Shown: positions 17,486 through 26,856, counted from the stretch's first letter. The stretch is DNA of 64,000 nt from Pseudomonas alloputida (GCF_021283545.2 NZ_CP128540.1:5426001-5490000), one strand, 5' to 3'. Program-made: numbers and translations. The notes: generated by a model from the sequence alone, not told the origin.

Positions 17486-17848
17486 ATGAGCGATCATGAC
17501 GAACGCCGCCGCTTTCAACGCATCGACTTCGATGCCCCCACCGAGCTGCGCCAGGGGCTGAAACGCTGGCCTGCAAAACTGCTGGACCTTTCACTCAAAG
17601 GCTTGCTGATCGAACGCCCGGCAGACTGGGATGCCGACCTGACTCAGGATTTCGACGCCATCATCGACCTGGACAACGAGGTCCGTGTGCAGATGCAGGT
17701 CGAACTGCGCCACGAAGAACCGGACCGCCTGGGCTTCATCTGCCTGTACATCGACGTCGATTCGATGACCCATTTGCACCGTCTTGTGGAATTGAACGTG
17801 GCTGACAGCACCGAAATGATGCGTGAGCTGCGCGAACTCATCGAATAA
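17486..17848 (+). CDS. PilZ-domain c-di-GMP-binding protein
   Basis: This 120-residue protein is a single PilZ domain. The c-di-GMP motif RRRFQR is near residues 6-11 and the second motif DLSLKGLLIE (D-x-S-x-x-G) near residues 34-43. It should be a stand-alone c-di-GMP adaptor; its target is unknown. I start at the ATG at 17486 (MSDHDERRRFQR), since PilZ proteins commonly begin just before the RxxxR motif. It is divergent from cstA. Confidence 0.9.
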   Translation: MSDHDERRRFQRIDFDAPTELRQGLKRWPAKLLDLSLKGLLIERPADWDADLTQDFDAIIDLDNEVRVQMQVELRHEEPDRLGFICLYIDVDSMTHLHRLVELNVADSTEMMRELRELIE

Positions 17849-18032
17849 TGAAATCTCTTAGCTAGCTAATAGCCCTCCCACCTGGTGTTTCTTGTCTACC
17901 CAGACAGCTTTAAGCCTGGGTAGCGATGCTTTGTACACACCCTTCTAATACAGCTTCTGCCAAGTTGGTACGCCTTCTGCATTGGGTTTTAGCACACCCT
18001 GCAGCCAGACCTGTTCGCGCTCCGATCAAAAT

Positions 18033-18044
18033 ATTGTATACAAT
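18033..18044. promoter_or_regulatory. Palindromic operator upstream of the NCS2 permease
   Basis: ATTGTATACAAT is a perfect 12-base palindrome 68 bases before the permease start. It resembles operators of FCD-type GntR repressors. The regulator is not encoded nearby, so this is inference. The rest of the 263-base gap (17849-18111) shows nothing I recognise. Confidence 0.4.
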
Positions 18045-18111
18045 TCTTGTGGCAATCATTTGTAGGAAGTGTCTACAGTAGCGGCACAACAATAAACAGA
18101 GAGCCTGCTCC

Positions 18112-19629
18112 ATGACTACGTCCCCTAGCACGTCTCCCGCCAAGCGACCCGAGGATGAAAACCTCGGCCTTGGTGCCAACCTGGCCTATGGTCTGCAGCA
18201 TGTGCTGACCATGTATGGTGGGATCGTCGCAGTACCCCTGATCCTGGGGCAGGCCGCGGGCCTGAATGGTGCCGAAATCGGCATGCTGATCGCCGCCTCG
18301 CTGTTCGCCGGTGGCCTTGCCACCCTGCTGCAGACCCTTGGCCTGCCGTTCTTCGGTTGCCAGTTGCCACTGGTGCAAGGCGTGTCGTTCGCCGGTGTGG
18401 CGACCATGGGTGCGATCCTGAGCAGCGAGGGGGGCGGTGGCCTGCCAGGGGTGCTTGGCGCGGTCATGGCTGCGTCGCTGATCGGCTTTCTGATCACGCC
18501 GGTGTTCTCGCGCATCACCAAGTTCTTCCCGCCGCTGGTGACCGGCATCGTCATCACCACCATCGGCCTGACCCTGATGCCGGTTGCCGCACGTTGGGTA
18601 ATGGGTGGCAATAGCGCCTCGCCGGAGTTCGGCAGCATGGCCAACATCGGCCTGGCCGCGCTGACCTTCGCCATCGTGCTGCTGCTGAGCAAGCTTGGCA
18701 GCGCCACCATCTCACGCCTGTCGATCCTGCTGGCCATGGTGGTCGGCACGCTGATCGCCTGGGCATTGGGCATGACCGATTTCAGCAAGGTCGGCGAAGG
18801 CCCGATGTTCGCCTTCCCTACGCCTTTCCACTTTGGCATGCCGGAGTTCCACATCGCCGCGATCCTGTCGATGTGTATCGTGATCATGGTCACCCTGGTG
18901 GAAACGTCGGCCGATATCCTCGCCGTGGGTGAGATCATCGACACCAAGGTGGACTCCAAGCGCCTGGGCAACGGCCTGCGCGCCGACATGGCATCGAGCA
19001 TCCTGGCGCCGATTTTCGGTTCGTTCACCCAGAGCGCGTTCGCCCAGAACGTCGGCCTGGTGGCCGTGACCGGGGTCAAGAGCCGCTACGTGGTGGCTAC
19101 CGGCGGCGTGATTCTGGTGGTACTCGGCTTGCTGCCAGTCATGGGCCGGGTGATTGCCGCCGTGCCTACCCCGGTACTGGGCGGCGCCGGTATCGTGCTG
19201 TTCGGCACCGTGGCGGCCAGCGGTATCCGCACCCTGTCCAAGGTCAGCTACAAGAACAACGTCAACCTGATCATCGTCGCGGCCTCGCTGGGCTTCGGCA
19301 TGATCCCGATTGCCGCACCGACCTTCTACCACCACTTCCCGAACTGGTTCGAGACCATCTTCCACTCCGGCATCAGCTCGGCGGCGATCATGGCCATCCT
19401 GCTGAACCTGATCTTCAACCATTTCACCACCGGCAACTCGGAAAACCAGTCAGTGTTCGCTGCAGCCTACGAGCGCACCATCCAGTATTCGGACATTTCC
19501 GCGCTGCGTGATGGGGACTACTTCAAGGATGGCAAGCTGTTCGATGCCGAGGGTAACGAAGTGCCGATGCTGGAACTGGACGAGCACGGCAATGAAACGG
19601 TCAGGCGCACGGCCGTTGCCGAGCACTGA
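18112..19629 (+). CDS. NCS2/NAT nucleobase (xanthine/uracil-type) permease
   Basis: The 505-residue protein has about 14 hydrophobic helices. It carries the nucleobase-ascorbate-transporter signature QNVGLVAVTGVKS (Q-N-x-G-x4-T) and the acidic helix segment ETSADILAVGE, which holds a substrate residue in XanQ. The substrate is probably a purine such as xanthine or urate, since the motif differs from UraA, but uracil is not excluded. It has its own gap with a palindromic operator and ends at a hairpin shared with radA. Confidence 0.88.
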   Translation: MTTSPSTSPAKRPEDENLGLGANLAYGLQHVLTMYGGIVAVPLILGQAAGLNGAEIGMLIAASLFAGGLATLLQTLGLPFFGCQLPLVQGVSFAGVATMGAILSSEGGGGLPGVLGAVMAASLIGFLITPVFSRITKFFPPLVTGIVITTIGLTLMPVAARWVMGGNSASPEFGSMANIGLAALTFAIVLLLSKLGSATISRLSILLAMVVGTLIAWALGMTDFSKVGEGPMFAFPTPFHFGMPEFHIAAILSMCIVIMVTLVETSADILAVGEIIDTKVDSKRLGNGLRADMASSILAPIFGSFTQSAFAQNVGLVAVTGVKSRYVVATGGVILVVLGLLPVMGRVIAAVPTPVLGGAGIVLFGTVAASGIRTLSKVSYKNNVNLIIVAASLGFGMIPIAAPTFYHHFPNWFETIFHSGISSAAIMAILLNLIFNHFTTGNSENQSVFAAAYERTIQYSDISALRDGDYFKDGKLFDAEGNEVPMLELDEHGNETVRRTAVAEH

Positions 19630-19635
19630 CGGGTT

Positions 19636-19661
19636 GCAGGAGCGAGCTTGCTCGCTCCTGC
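19636..19661. terminator. Shared hairpin between the convergent permease and radA genes
   Basis: GCAGGAGCGAG-CTTG-CTCGCTCCTGC is a perfect 11-bp stem with a 4-base loop, placed between two gene ends. It probably acts as a bidirectional terminator. Confidence 0.65.
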
Positions 19662-19664
19662 ACG

Positions 19665-21035
19665 CTATTCGAACAATGCATCCAGCGCCTGTTCCAGCCG
19701 GGTAACGGCAATCACCTGCAACCCCGCAGGCGCTTCTTTCGGCGCATTGCCCTTGGGCACGATGGCACGCTTGAAGCCGTGCTTGGCCGCTTCCTTCAAG
19801 CGCTCCTGGCCACTGGGTACCGGGCGTACCTCGCCCGACAATCCGATCTCGCCAAACACCAGCAAACCATGGGCCAGTGGCCGGTTGCGCAAGCTCGACA
19901 TCACCGCCGCCAGCAGGGCCAGGTCCGAAGCCGTTTCCAGCACCTTCACCCCGCCGACCACGTTGAGAAACACATCCTGGTCATGGGTCGGGATACCGCC
20001 ATGGCGGTGGAGCACCGCCAACAACATGGCCAGACGGTTCTGGTCCAGGCCCAAGGTTACCCGCCGCGGGTTGGCCAGATGGCTATCGTCGACCAGCGCC
20101 TGCACCTCGACCAGCATTGGCCGGGTACCCTCCCAGGTTGCCATCACCACGCTACCCGGCACCTCTTCCTGGGTACGGTTGAGGAAGATCGCCGACGGGT
20201 TGGATACCTCCTTGAGGCCACGATCGGTCATGCCGAACACGCCCAGCTCATTGACCGCGCCAAAACGATTCTTGACCGCCCGCAGCAAGCGCAGGCGGCC
20301 ATCGGACTCACCTTCGAAATACAGCACCGTGTCGACCATGTGCTCCAGCACCCTTGGGCCAGCCAGCGAGCCCTCCTTGGTCACGTGGCCGACCAGGAAG
20401 ATTGCCGTACCGCTTTGCTTGGCATAGCGCACCAGCAACGCTGTGCTTTCGCGCACCTGGGCCACGCCGCCCGGGGCCGATTGCAACTGCTCGGTGAAAA
20501 TGGTCTGGATCGAGTCGATCACCATTACCCGCGGCTTCTCGACCCGCGCCGTGGCAATGATCGTCTCGATGCAGGTTTCGGTCATCACCTTGAGTTGGTC
20601 CTGGGGTAGGCCCAGCCGCCGCGAGCGCATGGCCACCTGCTGCTGCGACTCCTCCCCCGTGACATACAGGGCCGGCATGCCCACGGCAATGTTGCACAAG
20701 GTCTGTAGCAAAATGGTCGACTTGCCGATGCCGGGGTCACCGCCAATCAGCACCACCGAGCCATCCACCAGGCCGCCACCCAGCACGCGGTCCAGTTCGG
20801 TGCTGCTGGTCGTGAAACGCGGGATTTCCTCGACACTGACTTCGGCCAGGGTCTTGATCTGCGCCTGCTGCCCTGTCCAGCCAGCGCGACCGCTGCTGGG
20901 TGCAGCAGCGCCGCCGCTTTCGATCATGGTTTCGACCAGGGTGTTCCAGGCCCCGCATTCGCCGCACTGGCCGGCCCATTTGGGGAAGGTCGCGCCGCAT
21001 TCGGTGCAGCCATACAAGCGCTTGGCCTTGGCCAT
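19665..21035 (-). CDS. radA: DNA repair protein RadA
   Basis: The 456-residue protein has the N-terminal four-cysteine zinc finger (YGCTECGATFPKWAGQCGEC), a RecA-like ATPase with Walker A GGDPGIGKSTI, the RadA signature KNRFG, and a C-terminal Lon-protease-like domain. RadA drives branch migration of recombination intermediates. The length is typical. It is transcribed toward the permease gene and divergently from mscL. Confidence 0.97.
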   Translation of the reverse strand: MAKAKRLYGCTECGATFPKWAGQCGECGAWNTLVETMIESGGAAAPSSGRAGWTGQQAQIKTLAEVSVEEIPRFTTSSTELDRVLGGGLVDGSVVLIGGDPGIGKSTILLQTLCNIAVGMPALYVTGEESQQQVAMRSRRLGLPQDQLKVMTETCIETIIATARVEKPRVMVIDSIQTIFTEQLQSAPGGVAQVRESTALLVRYAKQSGTAIFLVGHVTKEGSLAGPRVLEHMVDTVLYFEGESDGRLRLLRAVKNRFGAVNELGVFGMTDRGLKEVSNPSAIFLNRTQEEVPGSVVMATWEGTRPMLVEVQALVDDSHLANPRRVTLGLDQNRLAMLLAVLHRHGGIPTHDQDVFLNVVGGVKVLETASDLALLAAVMSSLRNRPLAHGLLVFGEIGLSGEVRPVPSGQERLKEAAKHGFKRAIVPKGNAPKEAPAGLQVIAVTRLEQALDALFE

Positions 21036-21211
21036 GGGTGAGGTCTCCTGGAAAAATTCGCCATGATAGCTGAGCAGGACGTGTCTCGAACGCCTCGGGA
21101 TGCGACAAAACTATTCGTTCTAACTGCAGTCAGTAGCCCTGAACACAACGCATGAAGCGTTTAAGTGGCTTACACTGCCTTAACCTTACCTTTTGTTACA
21201 AGGAACCAAAC

Positions 21212-21631
21212 ATGGGCATGCTCAACGAGTTCAAGGCTTTCGCAGTCAAAGGCAATGTCGTCGACATGGCGGTCGGTATCATCATCGGCGCGGCCTTCGG
21301 CAAGATCGTCTCGTCCTTCGTCGGCGACGTGATCATGCCGCCACTGGGCCTGCTGATCGGTGGCGTGGACTTCAGCGATCTGGCCATTACCCTGAAGGCT
21401 GCCGAAGGTGACGTACCAGCGGTGGTGCTGGCGTATGGCAAGTTCATCCAGACCGTAATCGACTTCGTGATCGTGGCCTTTGCCATCTTCATGGGCGTGA
21501 AGGCGATCAACAAGCTCAAGCGTGAAGAAGCCGTGGCGCCGACTACGCCGCCTGTGCCTTCGGCAGAAGAGACGCTGCTGACCGAAATCCGCGATTTGCT
21601 CAAGACGCAGAACCAGAATCGCTTGCCTTGA
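21212..21631 (+). CDS. mscL: Large-conductance mechanosensitive channel MscL
   Basis: The 139-residue protein has the MscL N-terminus [20 protein letters not shown] and first helix [16 protein letters not shown] second membrane helix ([16 protein letters not shown]) and a C-terminal helix follow. It forms the inner-membrane pressure-release channel used in osmotic downshock. I start at the ATG at 21212; the in-frame extension upstream is not family-like. Confidence 0.96.
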   Translation: MGMLNEFKAFAVKGNVVDMAVGIIIGAAFGKIVSSFVGDVIMPPLGLLIGGVDFSDLAITLKAAEGDVPAVVLAYGKFIQTVIDFVIVAFAIFMGVKAINKLKREEAVAPTTPPVPSAEETLLTEIRDLLKTQNQNRLP

Positions 21632-21642
21632 AATTGCCGGGG

Positions 21643-21745
21643 GCGCTGTAGGGGCGGGCCTGCTGGCGAAGAGTCCAGTGCGGTGGATGGCACCGGCTTC
21701 GCCGGTGTTCGCGGGTGAACCGCGCCTACAGGCCCCACAACGGCC
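21643..21745. repeat. Diverged REP-like palindromes
   Basis: GGCACCGGCTTCGCCGGTG and flanking GCGGGTGAACCGCGCC form GC-rich inverted repeats between mscL and fpr, less regular than the other REP pairs. Confidence 0.6.
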
Positions 21746-21754
21746 GCAATGGTC

Positions 21755-22531
21755 TTACCAGTAGTTCTCGACAGCCACCTGCCCGGGCCGCTTGCTCAGG
21801 CTCAGTTGCAAGTCTCGCGCCTTGAGGACCTTGCGGGTTTCGTCGATCATTTCCGGGTTACCGCACAGCATCACCCGCGAATGCTCCGGCGACAGCTCAA
21901 GCCCTGCCGCCTTCTCCAGCTCGCCATTCTCGATCAACGTGGTAATGCGCTGATTCAACGCCCCAGGGTGTTGTTCACGGGTCACCACGGGAATGAACTG
22001 CAACTTGCCCGCGTACTCGGCCAGGTACTCGCGCTGTTCCAGCCCGGCAATTTCATCCACATAGGCCAGCTCCTTCGCTTCGCGCACTGAATACACCAGC
22101 TTGATGCTGTCGAAGCGCTCCCAGGCCTCGAAGTCCTGCAGGATCGACATAAAGGGCGCAATGCCGGTACCGGTAGCCAGCAGCCACAGGTCACGACCTC
22201 CGACGAAGCGGTCGAGGGTGAGAAAACCAAACGCCTGGCGGTCGATCAGCAACGTATCGCCTGCCCCCAAACGGCTCAGCTCACTGGTGAATTCACCACC
22301 TGGCACCACGATGGAAAAGAAATCCAGGTGCTCGTCATGAGGGGCGCTGACCATGGAATAGGCGCGCCACACCACACTACCATCGGCCTTGGTCACACCT
22401 AGCCGGGCAAATTGGCCGGAACGGAAACGGAACCCCGCATCGCGCGTAACCCGCAGGCTGAAGAGGTTCGGCGTCAGTGGCTGAACATCGAGCAGTGTCT
22501 GGCGAGTGAACTTTTCGGCGCTAGCGGTCAT
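21755..22531 (-). CDS. fpr: Ferredoxin/flavodoxin-NADP+ reductase
   Basis: The 258-residue FAD enzyme has the FAD motif RAYSMVS, the NADP motif GTGIAPFMSIL and a C-terminal aromatic (VENYW), as in bacterial Fpr. It moves electrons between NADPH and ferredoxin or flavodoxin, often in oxidative-stress defence. I start at the ATG at 22531 (MTASAEKFTRQ). Its upstream region ends 122 bases away at the edge of the group II intron. Confidence 0.93.
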   Translation of the reverse strand: MTASAEKFTRQTLLDVQPLTPNLFSLRVTRDAGFRFRSGQFARLGVTKADGSVVWRAYSMVSAPHDEHLDFFSIVVPGGEFTSELSRLGAGDTLLIDRQAFGFLTLDRFVGGRDLWLLATGTGIAPFMSILQDFEAWERFDSIKLVYSVREAKELAYVDEIAGLEQREYLAEYAGKLQFIPVVTREQHPGALNQRITTLIENGELEKAAGLELSPEHSRVMLCGNPEMIDETRKVLKARDLQLSLSKRPGQVAVENYW

Positions 22532-22653
22532 ATCGGGCTCCAGGGTTGGCGTGTGCACAGTGTCGCCTAAAGTGGCCAGGATAAAAACCACCGCTTTGTA
22601 GGGCCTCATCCAGGGTGAACGCGCCGAACTCGCAGAAAATCCTGTTCGCTATA

Positions 22654-24575
22654 ATCGAGTAGGAGGCGGATTCACACCCGCCGTCCTCTCACACCACCGT
22701 GCGTACGGTTCCGTACACGGCGGTTCAGGTTACGCGGCTAAGCCGGTTAATCGTATCCAGTATCGAGACCAGCCCGAGCCGGTCCCACAGTTTCTTTGGC
22801 AGCGCGTAGTTCATATGTTGCGCTCCCGAATTCCACCATGGACCTCGGCCATTGAAGGCTGACTTGTTGGCACGCTCCTCGCTCAACCCCAGGCGCATCA
22901 AGTTTCTCAGCCTCGTGGGAGGCTGCTTCCATTGACGCCAGATGACGCAGCGGAGTTTGTGCCTGACCCAACCATCCAGTTCCTCAAGCGGCCGCTTGCT
23001 CTGGCTGAGCTTGAAGTAGCTAGCCCAGCCTCTCAGGACGGGGTTGATCCGCTCGATGACAGTCGCCATTTTGCGAGCCCGTACGCTGCGCAGCAGCATT
23101 CTGAGCCGGTCGCGTAAGCGGTCTAGGCTCATCCTTGCCACGCGCAGCCTTGGCTGCTGGTGCCAGCTCATCCCATAGCCTAGGTAGTCGCACTTCCACG
23201 CCCTTGCCACTTGGCTTTTCTTCCTGTTCACCGTCAGCTTCAGACGTTCTCTCAGGAAGCGCTCGACGCTGACCAACACCCGTTCGCCGGCCCGGGGACT
23301 GCGTACATAGATGTTCGCATCATCGGCATAACGTACGAAGCGATGGCCCCGCCGCTCCAGCTCGCGGTCGAGTTCGTCGAGCAGGATATTCGACAGCAAC
23401 GGCGAAAGCGGGCCGCCTTGCGGCGTCCCCTCCTGCCGTGGGCTGACGACACCGCCCGACATGATCCCGGCTTCAAGGTAGCGGCGAATAAGCCTGAGTA
23501 CGCACTTGTCTTTGATCCGACGTTCGATGCAGGCCATGAGGATGTCGTGATTGACCCGATCGAAAAACTTCTCCAGATCGAGTTCCACGCACCAGCGGTG
23601 TCCCGCTGTCACATGAGCACGGGCCATCTCGATGGCTTGATGCGTACTTCTGCCCGGACGAAAACCATAGCTGTAGTCCGAGAACAGTGGGTCGAAGATA
23701 GGTGTGAGCTGCTGCTGCAGTGCTTGCTGGATCAGGCGATCCACGACGCTGGGGATACCCAGTTGCCGTGTGCCGCCCTGCGGCTTGGGAATTTCAACCG
23801 CTCGCACTGCTTGGGGATGGTATTCACCGGCCAGCAACCTGGCCTTGAGGGTTGGCCAATACTGTTTCACGTAGCCCGCCAAGTCAGCGACCGTCATGCC
23901 ATCGGCACCCGGAGCCCCCTTGTTGCTAACCACGCGTTGATACGCACGCCTGAGGTTGGCCGGTGCAAGCACCCGCTCCATCAGCGTGTCCGGCTCCGCG
24001 TTCGTCCACGTCGCTGACGCCGCCGGCACCTTTGCACTGTCAGGCATCACCCTCGGCTTCTGGCCGGGATTCGGGATGACAGTTTCCGCTGTGGGAAATT
24101 TCTGCATTACGGTTACCAACGAGACGGCGACGCCTACTGGCGGCATAACCTGTTCGGCCCTTGGTGGCGCGGTTAACCGCCACTTACTACGGCTTCGGCT
24201 GACTTCTGCACGCTCGTCCCGTCGCCTTTCGACGCGCGGTAGCACAGTGGCAAGCGTACAGATCTCCCAGGGTAATTCGCGCGACCTTCCTGCTTATGCC
24301 TGTCGGATCTACGTCACAGCGTTCCGTGCAAGTATTGGGCTTTGGCGATTTGTGCCACCTCACCCCGCTGTGCCGCCTCTATCCGCTTCCTGTTCGTCAG
24401 GCCAGCATTTTGCCTCGGGCTTCCTTCAGATTCGCGGTCACCCGCGACACCCTTGCCTCCGGCTAACACTTCCCCTTGCCGGGTGTGTAGAGGACTTTCA
24501 CCTCCAAGTCACCCACTTGGCCACCACAACCAAGCGGGTTGCGCTTACGCGCAACGCGCCATGCCTGGCGCACAC
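22654..24575 (-). mobile_element. Group II intron with reverse transcriptase, between fpr and ppoR
   Basis: The 5' end is GTGTGCGCC at 24575-24567 (minus strand), matching the GUGYG rule. About 90 bases in is the classic segment GGAGGTGAAAGTCCTCTAC. Domain V lies at about 22691-22727 (ACCGCCGTGTACGGAACC pairing with CCGTACGCACGGTGGT), then a domain VI stem GGCGG/CCGCC. The 3' end is CCTAC at 22659 or CTCGAT at 22654. The total is about 1.9 kb. On the minus strand the 5' exon ends in GGATTTTTTT after a short hairpin, fitting the terminator-associated insertion of class C introns. Confidence 0.88.
22725..24107 (-). CDS. ltrA: Group II intron reverse transcriptase/maturase
   Basis: The 460-residue protein has a retroelement RT domain (NKGAPGADGM, IPKPQGGTRQLGIPSVVDRL, YGFRPGRSTHQA, EGTPQGGPLSPLLSNI) and the catalytic YADD at residues 260-263. 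A maturase domain follows (INPVLRGWASYF). There is no HNH endonuclease, so mobility would not use DNA cleavage by that domain. The active-site residues are intact. The stop codon overlaps the first bases of intron domain V. The start is uncertain: an in-frame ATG at 24146 (MPPVGVAVSLV) would add 13 residues. Confidence 0.92.
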   Translation of the reverse strand: MQKFPTAETVIPNPGQKPRVMPDSAKVPAASATWTNAEPDTLMERVLAPANLRRAYQRVVSNKGAPGADGMTVADLAGYVKQYWPTLKARLLAGEYHPQAVRAVEIPKPQGGTRQLGIPSVVDRLIQQALQQQLTPIFDPLFSDYSYGFRPGRSTHQAIEMARAHVTAGHRWCVELDLEKFFDRVNHDILMACIERRIKDKCVLRLIRRYLEAGIMSGGVVSPRQEGTPQGGPLSPLLSNILLDELDRELERRGHRFVRYADDANIYVRSPRAGERVLVSVERFLRERLKLTVNRKKSQVARAWKCDYLGYGMSWHQQPRLRVARMSLDRLRDRLRMLLRSVRARKMATVIERINPVLRGWASYFKLSQSKRPLEELDGWVRHKLRCVIWRQWKQPPTRLRNLMRLGLSEERANKSAFNGRGPWWNSGAQHMNYALPKKLWDRLGLVSILDTINRLSRVT

Positions 24576-24666
24576 AAAAAAATCCCAACAGGATGGTAGG
24601 TCTTTTCCTACAATCATCCGGGTACTCAAACGGATTGGATCCTGCGCGCCCCAAGGAGTGTTTCAA

Positions 24667-25374
24667 ATGCTTCACTGGAAACCCGAGTATCTTCGTGCGT
24701 TCGTCAGCGAGCGCAGCCCGCAGAAGCTATTCGACATCGCAGTCCATCTGGCTCAGGACCTGGACATGGATTACCTTGGGCTGAACATCCGCATTCAGAT
24801 CGCTACACAAACGCCAAGGCTGTACCTCTACAGCAACTACCCAAGTGAGTGGATCGAGCGCTACCAGCGCGACGACTTCTACAAGCAGGACCCGGCGGCG
24901 AACCTGAGCCACAGCTCGACGATGCCGGTGCTGTGGACCGATGAACTTTACAAGGAAGCCCCGCAATTTCGCGAAATGGCCTGCCTGTATGGCTTGCGGC
25001 ACGGCTGGACACAGTCGCTTCACGATCAGCAGCACAACGAAAGCCAGATCAGTGTCGCTCGGCCAAATGGCCCCATCGATGAGGTCGAACTGTACGACAA
25101 AGCTGGGAGCGTGCAGTGGCTGTGCCACACACTTCACGCGGTACTGGGCGAGCACCATCTGAACGCGCTATGCCCACCCCAACCGAAAATGAGCGAGCGC
25201 GAACTGGAAGTGCTGAAATGGTCTGCCGCCGGCAAGACCGCTGCCGATGTTGCCTCCATCCTCTCGCTGTCGCAAAGCACGGTCAATTTCCATATCCGCA
25301 GCGTGATCACCAAGACCAACGCAGCCAACAAGGCCGGAGCCATTGCCATTGCCGCCTTGCGTGGCTGGATCTGA
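24667..25374 (+). CDS. ppoR: LuxR-family quorum-sensing solo PpoR
   Basis: The 235-residue protein has an N-terminal autoinducer-binding domain with the conserved acyl-homoserine-lactone pocket residues (W and Y in PSEWIERYQRDDFY, the adjacent D-P in KQDPAAN, W in PVLWTDEL). The C-terminal LuxR helix-turn-helix begins SERELEVLKWSAAGKTAADV. It matches PpoR of P. putida, which binds 3-oxo-C6-HSL and lacks a partner LuxI. No luxI gene is in this window. The ATG at 24667 has AAGGAG at 24653-24658. The group II intron ends 91 bases upstream. Confidence 0.93.
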   Translation: MLHWKPEYLRAFVSERSPQKLFDIAVHLAQDLDMDYLGLNIRIQIATQTPRLYLYSNYPSEWIERYQRDDFYKQDPAANLSHSSTMPVLWTDELYKEAPQFREMACLYGLRHGWTQSLHDQQHNESQISVARPNGPIDEVELYDKAGSVQWLCHTLHAVLGEHHLNALCPPQPKMSERELEVLKWSAAGKTAADVASILSLSQSTVNFHIRSVITKTNAANKAGAIAIAALRGWI

Positions 25375-25470
25375 TCTTCGAACCTGCGACCTCGGGCAAA
25401 GCCCTGTAGAATCGCCCGGCAAAGCCCGGCGCGAACCGCAACGGGCAGTTTCGTACCCGAGCCAGACGCC

Positions 25471-26595
25471 ATGCCCCTGTTGACCACCCCCTACGCCGAA
25501 CTCGACCTGATCCGCCAGCCGGAGCAGGCCAACGACCCGTTGCAGGCCTTCGATGCCGCCGACGAGTACCTGCTTGCGCAGCTACACGATCAGGCACCCG
25601 ACGCCAATTGCCGGGTACTGGTGCTCAATGACAGCTTCGGTGCCCTGGCCGCAAGCCTTGCAGGCCAGCTGCAGGTGGTCAGCAGCGGTGACTCGCACCT
25701 GGGGCACCTGGCCCTGGAAAAGAACCTGGCGCGCAATGGCCTGCCGTTCGACAGTGTGCCGTTCGTACCGGCCAGCGAACACTGGCAAGGCCCGTTCGAC
25801 CGGGTGCTGGTGCGTGTGCCCAAGACCCTGGCCCTTCTGGAAGAACAACTGATCCGCCTGCAAGGCCAGTTGGCACCAGGTGCGCAGGTGATTGCAGGGG
25901 CGATGATCAAGCACCTGCCGCGCGCGGCCGGCGACCTGATGGAGAAGTACATCGGCCCCGTACAGGCTTCGCTGGCACTGAAAAAGGCCCGTTTGCTGAC
26001 AGCAACGGTTGCCGAGCGGCCGCTCGCCAAGTCCCCCTACCCCAGCTGCTACCGCCTCGACGCGCCGGCACTTGACTTGGTCAACCACGCCAACGTGTTC
26101 TGCCGTGAAGGCCTGGATATCGGGACGCGGGCGTTCCTCCCGCATCTACCACGCAACCTCGGCCGTGCGCGGGTGGCAGACCTGGGCTGCGGCAACGGCG
26201 TGCTCGCGATCGCCAGCGCCCTGGCCAACCCGGAGGCCGAGTACACCCTGGTCGACGAGTCGTACATGGCAGTGCAATCGGCGCAGGAGAACTGGCTGGC
26301 AGCGTTGGGCGAGCGCCCGGCGACCTTCCTCGCGGCCGATGGCCTGGCCGGGCTGGAGAAACAGTCGCTGGACGTGGTGCTGTGCAACCCGCCGTTCCAC
26401 CAACAGCAGGTAGTAGGCGATTTCCTCGCCTGGCGCATGTTCCAGCAGGCGCGTGAAGCGCTGGTGGTAGGTGGGGCGCTGTACATCGTAGGTAACCGGC
26501 ATCTGGGCTATCACAGCAAGCTGGCGCGGTTGTTCCGGGGGGTGGAGCAGGTGGCGGCAACGCCCAAGTTCGTCATTCTGAAAGCCCGCAAGTAG
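25471..26595 (+). CDS. rlmG: 23S rRNA (guanine-N2) methyltransferase RlmG
   Basis: The 374-residue protein has an N-terminal degenerate methyltransferase domain and a C-terminal catalytic one. The SAM motif is VADLGCGNGVLAI and the catalytic NPPFH is at residues 306-310, typical of the RlmG/RsmC N2-guanine enzymes. RlmG modifies G1835 of 23S rRNA. RsmC is closely related, but the length and the N-terminal sequence favour RlmG. It follows ppoR by 96 bases on the same strand. Confidence 0.9.
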   Translation: MPLLTTPYAELDLIRQPEQANDPLQAFDAADEYLLAQLHDQAPDANCRVLVLNDSFGALAASLAGQLQVVSSGDSHLGHLALEKNLARNGLPFDSVPFVPASEHWQGPFDRVLVRVPKTLALLEEQLIRLQGQLAPGAQVIAGAMIKHLPRAAGDLMEKYIGPVQASLALKKARLLTATVAERPLAKSPYPSCYRLDAPALDLVNHANVFCREGLDIGTRAFLPHLPRNLGRARVADLGCGNGVLAIASALANPEAEYTLVDESYMAVQSAQENWLAALGERPATFLAADGLAGLEKQSLDVVLCNPPFHQQQVVGDFLAWRMFQQAREALVVGGALYIVGNRHLGYHSKLARLFRGVEQVAATPKFVILKARK

Positions 26596-26605
26596 GCGCG
26601 CCACC

Positions 26606-26697
26606 GCCCCCGTAGGAGCGGGCTTGCCCGCGAACACCGGCAACGCCTGTGCCATCTAGCGCGTTGCCTGCTTCGTGGGCAAGCCCGCTGCCGCTCT
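26606..26697. repeat. REP palindrome pair
   Basis: TAGGAGCGGGCTTGCCCGCG and the inverted GTGGGCAAGCCCGCTGCCGC flank a short spacer between the convergent rlmG and cio operon ends. Confidence 0.85.
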
Positions 26698-26700
26698 TTA

Positions 26701-26856
26701 TCAGTGTGTGGTCAGGCCCGCCGCCCCCATGAACAGCCGCATCACCCAGGCCGCCACACCCAGCGCTGCGACGCTCATCGCCCAGATCAGCAACAGCCAA
26801 CCCAGTCGCTGCCACAGCGGTTTCTTGTCTTCCAAACCATGCTTGCCAGCCATCAT
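26701..26856 (-). CDS. DUF2474 small membrane protein of the cio operon
   Basis: This 51-residue peptide has one or two hydrophobic stretches (LGWLLLIWAMSVAALGVAAW). It matches DUF2474 peptides found after CydB-like subunits. Small subunits of this kind (CydX, CbdX) stabilise bd-type oxidases, so this is a likely accessory subunit. AGGAGG lies 5 bases before the first of two adjacent ATGs. It begins 9 bases after cioB. Confidence 0.85.
   Translation of the reverse strand: MMAGKHGLEDKKPLWQRLGWLLLIWAMSVAALGVAAWVMRLFMGAAGLTTH

Noticed and set aside
23956..24666. N-terminal extension of the ppoR frame into the intron
   Set aside because: It crosses the intron RNA region; the ATG at 24667 with AAGGAG fits the known PpoR length.
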